Part shown: piece after piece, positions 34,271-37,517 of the stretch
How positions within the stretch are numbered: position 1 is the stretch's first letter
Layout: every line of letters begins with the position of its first letter
Assembly (NCBI GenBank): GCA_019090615.1
Contig: JAHRVQ010000007.1
Coordinates: 1-37,517 of the forward strand
From: Pseudomonadales bacterium
Lineage (GTDB): Bacteria; Pseudomonadota; Gammaproteobacteria; Pseudomonadales; Azotimanducaceae
Direction: 5' to 3'
DNA length: 37,517 nucleotides
Program-made: the position numbers and the translations under genes
The notes under the pieces: generated by a model
Databases searched by the model: none
Told to the model about the DNA's origin: nothing
What the model saw: the letters and a program-made list of their open reading frames with translations, nothing else

Positions 34271-35371
34271 CTAACCAATAGCCCCATCCTGAGCTAATTT
34301 GCGCATTGCGTCGATATCCAGTCCTAGTTCGGAGAGTATTTCCACCGTATGCTGGCCAATTTCTGCGGAATGGCTGCGGATGGCTGATGGCGTTGTGCTG
34401 AAAATAACCGGTGCTCTAGGTTGTCGCATAGCGCCGCCACGGGGGTGTTCGATGTCTTGCAGAACGCCCATGGCCTTAACTTGCGGATCATCAATAACTT
34501 CTGCACGGCTGTTAACCTTCGAAACCGGGATGTCATTTTTAACAAACAGGTCGACTATTTTTTCTGTCGAATAGTCTGCACAATCCGCGCCCAATGGGTG
34601 GGATACAATGGCTCCATCTTTGGTGTGATTTAAGGCCACCATTTCTGCAAGATCGGGGGCGGGCATAACGCCGTCGCCTTTAAAGCTATGGTTCCACATA
34701 AGATCGGGCCAATTAAAATAAATGCCCGCGTCTAACATCGAAAGTTGCAAATGTTGACCGCCGGGCTGGTCACGTTGGTTAAGCTTTTCTCTGGCATACA
34801 GGGCTGAACTGATACCTTGAGCTGCAGTTAGTGCTGTTACCTTGTCATAGATGATGGTCCGCACCAGGGCTGGCTTATCTGTTGCCGATTGGGCTTCTAA
34901 CAAACCGCTAATACCCTGGATTACATAGTCATAAACTTTTTGTCCCGCATAGGGGCCTACATCGCCCATGCCATTGATGGAAGTGTAGATAAGCTCTGGG
35001 TTGAGCGCTTTGACGGTTTCATAATCAAGGCCTAGTTTAGCCATTTTTCCTGGTCGGTAGTTTTGTAGTAGTACGTCGGCTGTAGGGATTAGTTTCAATA
35101 TAAGTGCTTTGCCGGCAGGATGTTTGAGATTGATCGCCAGTGAGCGTTTATTGCGGTTGATCATTGAAAAAATGGCGCTGAGGCCATTTCGACTGGCACC
35201 CAGCCCGCGAATTCCGTCACCCCAGCCTGGTGGCTCGATTTTAATAACATCAGCGCCCTGGTCGGCCAGAATAACGGCGGCCATGGGGCCTGAAACTACA
35301 GATGATAGATCCAGTATACGAACACCTGTCAGGGCGCCTTTTTGTTCAGTTGATGCTGTAGATTCTCTCAT
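34271..35371 (-). CDS. Family III CoA-transferase (CaiB/BaiF), internally shortened
   Basis: This enzyme would move CoA between acids via an enzyme-linked anhydride. The N-terminal large domain is complete: ILDLSSVVSGPMAAVILADQGADV, RNKRSLAINLKH and the nucleophile D148 in YDYVIQGISGL. The 366 residues fall short of the usual 390-410. The gap lies between DGAIVSHPLG and STEKIVDLFVKNDIPVSKVN, where relatives carry some 45 residues (the small-domain helices ending in a DPRF-type segment). The C-terminal part (EVIDDPQVKAMGV, RQPRAPVIFS) is intact and in frame. AAAGG six bases upstream supports the start. It may be inactive or changed in specificity. Confidence 0.88.
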   Translation of the reverse strand: MRESTASTEQKGALTGVRILDLSSVVSGPMAAVILADQGADVIKIEPPGWGDGIRGLGASRNGLSAIFSMINRNKRSLAINLKHPAGKALILKLIPTADVLLQNYRPGKMAKLGLDYETVKALNPELIYTSINGMGDVGPYAGQKVYDYVIQGISGLLEAQSATDKPALVRTIIYDKVTALTAAQGISSALYAREKLNQRDQPGGQHLQLSMLDAGIYFNWPDLMWNHSFKGDGVMPAPDLAEMVALNHTKDGAIVSHPLGADCADYSTEKIVDLFVKNDIPVSKVNSRAEVIDDPQVKAMGVLQDIEHPRGGAMRQPRAPVIFSTTPSAIRSHSAEIGQHTVEILSELGLDIDAMRKLAQDGAIG

Positions 35372-35612
35372 ATGGGACCTTTCTGGTTAGGTCGAGTTGA
35401 TGCTGGCTGTCATTGGGCTGACTACCAAATTCGCTCATCGTTGGTTGCAACAAGCCTAAGCTGTGATGAGATTAGGTTATACAGGCCAGAATAATTTAGG
35501 CATCATAGTAGAAAACCTGGGTGGACGCAGCGGGAAAATTGTTTTTCCAACGCCAACTAAGGGTTTAAGTATTATCCAGTCGGATAGCTTGAATTTTAAT
35601 AAGGAGTAGATG

Positions 35613-36611
35613 ATGGCAGTGCAGGAAAGTAAATTTAACCTAACCGATTTACACGATACCATAGCGGTTGTAACCGGTGCGGGTAATCATGGCATTGGTT
35701 GGGGGCTCTGCCAGCATGCGGCCTCTTTGGGTATGCATGTGGTAATTCTTGATTTACACGATTCCCTTGTGGATCAGGCGCAGCGGGAATTAGCAGAATT
35801 GTTTCCGGATATTCAGTGTCTTGGGTTGAAATGTGACGTTACTGATCCTGATAGCCTCGCTAAATGCCTAACTACGCTGCAACAGCAAATACCTGACAAG
35901 CGGATTGGTGCAGTATTTGCTAATGCTGGGGTTATCTTTAATCATACTATTTTGAAAAGTACTGCAGAAGAATGGCTAACGACCCTGAACGTTAACGTAG
36001 TTGGGGTGATTAATACCATTAAGACTTTTGTACCGGTCTTGCAGCAGCAGCAAACACCTGCGGTATTTAGTGCTACCGCCTCTATTGGTGGTCTGGTACG
36101 TGGTGATGCGGGTGCTGCTTCTTATCAGGCTAGCAAACATGCGGTGGTTGCCCTGACCGAGGCCCTGTCTTTTGAACTTGCGCTTAAATCTCCCTATATC
36201 CATGTTCATGTTCTCTGCCCGTGTATTGTTCAGTCTGGACTGGGTCGAACCAGCAAAGTTAATCAGCGGGTAAAGAGCGGTGAAATTGAGGCGGCCAATG
36301 TTGAGCCTACGCGATTGTCGAGTAACGACCTTGCTATGGCGACTGAGCGACATGCCGAACAGGTATTTGATCATATTGCGGACGGCAATTTTTATATGAT
36401 CACGGATAATGTACGGCCCTATGTGGACCACGATTTTCCTTTCGACGGACTTGCTGTTGTGCGCGAGCGGTTTGAAAATATTTTGCAGCTTAAGCTGGAT
36501 AATAGTGACGCCCAGAAACCGGGTGCAAGTGGCATTGCGTCCGCGATTCTAAAAGGCCCAATGTTTGATGAGTTGGAACGCCGCAGTTTAGCGAAGCAAA
36601 AAAAGCAATAA
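35613..36611 (+). CDS. Short-chain dehydrogenase/reductase
   Basis: This classical SDR of 332 residues has the nucleotide motif TGAGNHGIG at 21-29, NAG at 104-106, catalytic S157 (TASIGG), Y171 and K175 (YQASK). About 80 residues beyond the core form a C-terminal extension ending in a Lys/Gln-rich tail, longer than the usual 250-280. Substrate unknown. Two ATGs lie side by side at 35610 and 35613; AAGGAG is six bases before the second, so I use that. It is divergent from the CoA-transferase. Confidence 0.9.
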   Translation: MAVQESKFNLTDLHDTIAVVTGAGNHGIGWGLCQHAASLGMHVVILDLHDSLVDQAQRELAELFPDIQCLGLKCDVTDPDSLAKCLTTLQQQIPDKRIGAVFANAGVIFNHTILKSTAEEWLTTLNVNVVGVINTIKTFVPVLQQQQTPAVFSATASIGGLVRGDAGAASYQASKHAVVALTEALSFELALKSPYIHVHVLCPCIVQSGLGRTSKVNQRVKSGEIEAANVEPTRLSSNDLAMATERHAEQVFDHIADGNFYMITDNVRPYVDHDFPFDGLAVVRERFENILQLKLDNSDAQKPGASGIASAILKGPMFDELERRSLAKQKKQ

Positions 36612-36781
36612 AATTCGCTGCTCCAATTATGCCAATGGTGTCACGATTGGTGCGAATTAGTAGTTACAAGGCGCAGGTTAATGGCCTGACCTGTTTTTTA
36701 TGCCTGTCCGAGGAAAATGGCTAGCGCTGGCAAAGGTGTATGTCGCATATAGCGATGCATGCCGCGAAGTTGGATCTGTCG

Positions 36782-37270
36782 TTAGCAAACGTTGAAAAGG
36801 CGGGCAACTGCGCCTTCATGGAGTAGATTAATTTCTTCTCCTAATTGCGCAGGAGTGGCGCGCCCTGCAGTGTTTATCTGTGCTTCGAAGTAGGCAATAA
36901 CCAGGCGCTTTTGCAATATTAGTTCCTGAAAAACTAGATGGGTATCGTTGTATTCACAGGCGGTCTTTATAAATGGACTCTCATAAAAGACTCTGGTGCT
37001 AAAGCAGGCTATCCAGATAGTCAAAGCTAGCGAGTAATTGTCCCATCAGGTCAGTAGTGGTTTGCGCTGTAAACTGCCTGCGATCGACTCGAAACTGCTT
37101 ATCAAGCTTCAGCAATACAGCGGTGTTCAATATCCCTTTTGTTTCAAAACGTCGATACAGGATCGTCATGGCAATGCCTGCTTTGGCCACGGTGCTGTTC
37201 ACGCCGACTGCGCGATAGCCCTATTGGTTTAACAATTCCAGTGTCACATCGACCCGGTGGCATTTCTTCT
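36782..37270 (-). pseudogene. Decayed TetR-family regulator
   Basis: Three pieces of one TetR-type protein can be read. The helix-turn-helix region is LNQ*GYRAVGVNSTVAKAG, then ILYRRFETKGILNTAVL, interrupted by a TAG at 37221-37223. The frame then stops at 36999-37001 after DYLDSLL. The ligand-domain half (STRVFYESPFIKTACEYND onward, ending HEGAVARLFNV) continues in another frame and stops at 36782-36784. One extra base near 37001-37005 explains the shift. No ATG precedes the first piece in frame. So there is a nonsense mutation, a frameshift and no clear start. It stands divergently to the promoter and operator at the right edge. Confidence 0.82.
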
Positions 37271-37427
37271 TGGCGCGTTTAATATTGACGCCATACGAAA
37301 TAAATAAAAGATACAGTCATGTAGCTTTATTGTTGTTATTTTTTTCAAATTTTTCCAAAAAACCGTATATATCGCTAAAAAAGCTCAAGTTTGTGCCGAA
37401 GTCGGTAAAAAGTATTCATAAAACTGC

Positions 37428-37456
37428 TTGACTAACGCTACAGGTCTGTATATATT
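37428..37456 (+). promoter_or_regulatory. Strong sigma70-type promoter
   Basis: TTGACT at 37428-37433 and TATATT at 37451-37456 are separated by exactly 17 bases. Transcription would start near 37463, immediately before the palindrome. Confidence 0.7.
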
Positions 37457-37466
37457 TATCTCAATT

Positions 37467-37484
37467 CGATACAGAATAGTATCG
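37467..37484. promoter_or_regulatory. Operator-like palindrome (TetR-type)
   Basis: CGATAC-N6-GTATCG is a perfect inverted repeat with a six-base centre (AGAATA). It lies directly downstream of the predicted transcription start and opposite a TetR-family pseudogene, the classic place for a TetR repressor site. Confidence 0.6.
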
Positions 37485-37512
37485 TTTATATTAACTAAAT
37501 GAGGATAATCTA

Positions 37513-37517
37513 ATGAA
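37513..37517 (+). CDS. First codons of a gene cut by the window end
   Basis: ATG at 37513-37515 follows GAGGA (37501-37505) with a seven-base spacer, behind a strong promoter and operator-like palindrome. Only the start codon and two further bases are inside the window, so the product is unknown. By context it would be the former target of the decayed TetR regulator. Confidence 0.55.

Larger units (their letters stand above)
37271..37512. other. Divergent regulatory region at the window edge
   Basis: AT-rich and without genes apart from the lost start of the TetR pseudogene. It contains the promoter 37428-37456, the operator-like palindrome 37467-37484 and the ribosome binding site GAGGA (37501-37505) of the gene that begins at 37513. 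Confidence 0.6.

Noticed and set aside
35477-35662. 61-codon leftward frame in front of the SDR
   Set aside because: It overlaps the SDR start and its ribosome binding site, and the translation looks random.
45-37517. Mobile elements, CRISPR arrays, tRNA or rRNA genes
   Set aside because: I looked for transposase motifs, regularly spaced repeats with unique spacers and tRNA-like cloverleaf sequences, and saw none. The only Tn5-like sequence is the library adapter at 1-44.

Overview
The window looks like one end of an assembled contig from a Gammaproteobacterium. The presence of EfpL (YeiP), a DUF3820 protein, CysZ, a DUF1631 protein and a CusCBA-type system supports this. The many CoA-thioester and ring-cleavage enzymes resemble the gene content of marine Cellvibrionales-type degraders, but the family-level placement is inference. 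Base composition is moderate and even, and I see no phage, transposase, tRNA, rRNA or CRISPR. Bases 1-44 are not genomic: they match the end of an Illumina P5 primer, an i5 index and the complete Nextera read-1 transposase adapter.

Layout. 45-4680: a two-gene RND efflux operon (adaptor and permease, no outer-membrane partner). 4680-8640: housekeeping-type genes (NUDT19-like Nudix hydrolase, exported cyclophilin, STAS-like protein, DedA protein, a small unknown) separated by short tandem repeats. 8805-14089: a same-strand catabolic set: 2Fe-2S subunit and Tat-exported molybdopterin subunit of an IorAB-like oxidoreductase, an aldehyde dehydrogenase, and a type I extradiol dioxygenase with all catalytic residues intact. 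An IsdG-like monooxygenase faces it. 14828-20374: CysZ, a small coiled-coil gene, DUF1631, an esterase with a clear terminator, a YgiN-like monooxygenase, DUF3820 and EfpL. 20510-25976: acyl-CoA-type genes (enoyl-CoA hydratase-like, class II aldolase-like, MFE-2-like dehydrogenase), with MsrA, an MBL-fold hydrolase and a SnoaL-like protein. 26154-34150: a Na+/Ca2+ exchanger family protein, then a copper/silver export operon reading leftwards: Cys-rich exported protein, CusC-, CusB- and CusA-like. 34271-36611: a family III CoA-transferase that appears internally shortened, and an SDR. 36782-37517: a decayed TetR regulator facing a promoter with an intact operator-like palindrome and the first codon of a gene cut by the window end.

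How the genes fit together. The IorAB/ALDH/extradiol set could hydroxylate or oxidise an aromatic (possibly N-heterocyclic) substrate and cleave a catechol ring. The scattered CoA-transferase, hydratase-like and dehydrogenase genes could process CoA-linked products. The copper operon carries the three-methionine relay of CusA and the three methionines of CusB. The most notable items are the Cys-rich gene and paired repeats in front of the copper operon, the dead TetR gene beside an intact operator, a DedA gene whose conserved N-terminus lacks any AUG/GUG/UUG start, the shortened CoA-transferase, and short tandem repeats of several unit lengths spread through the window.
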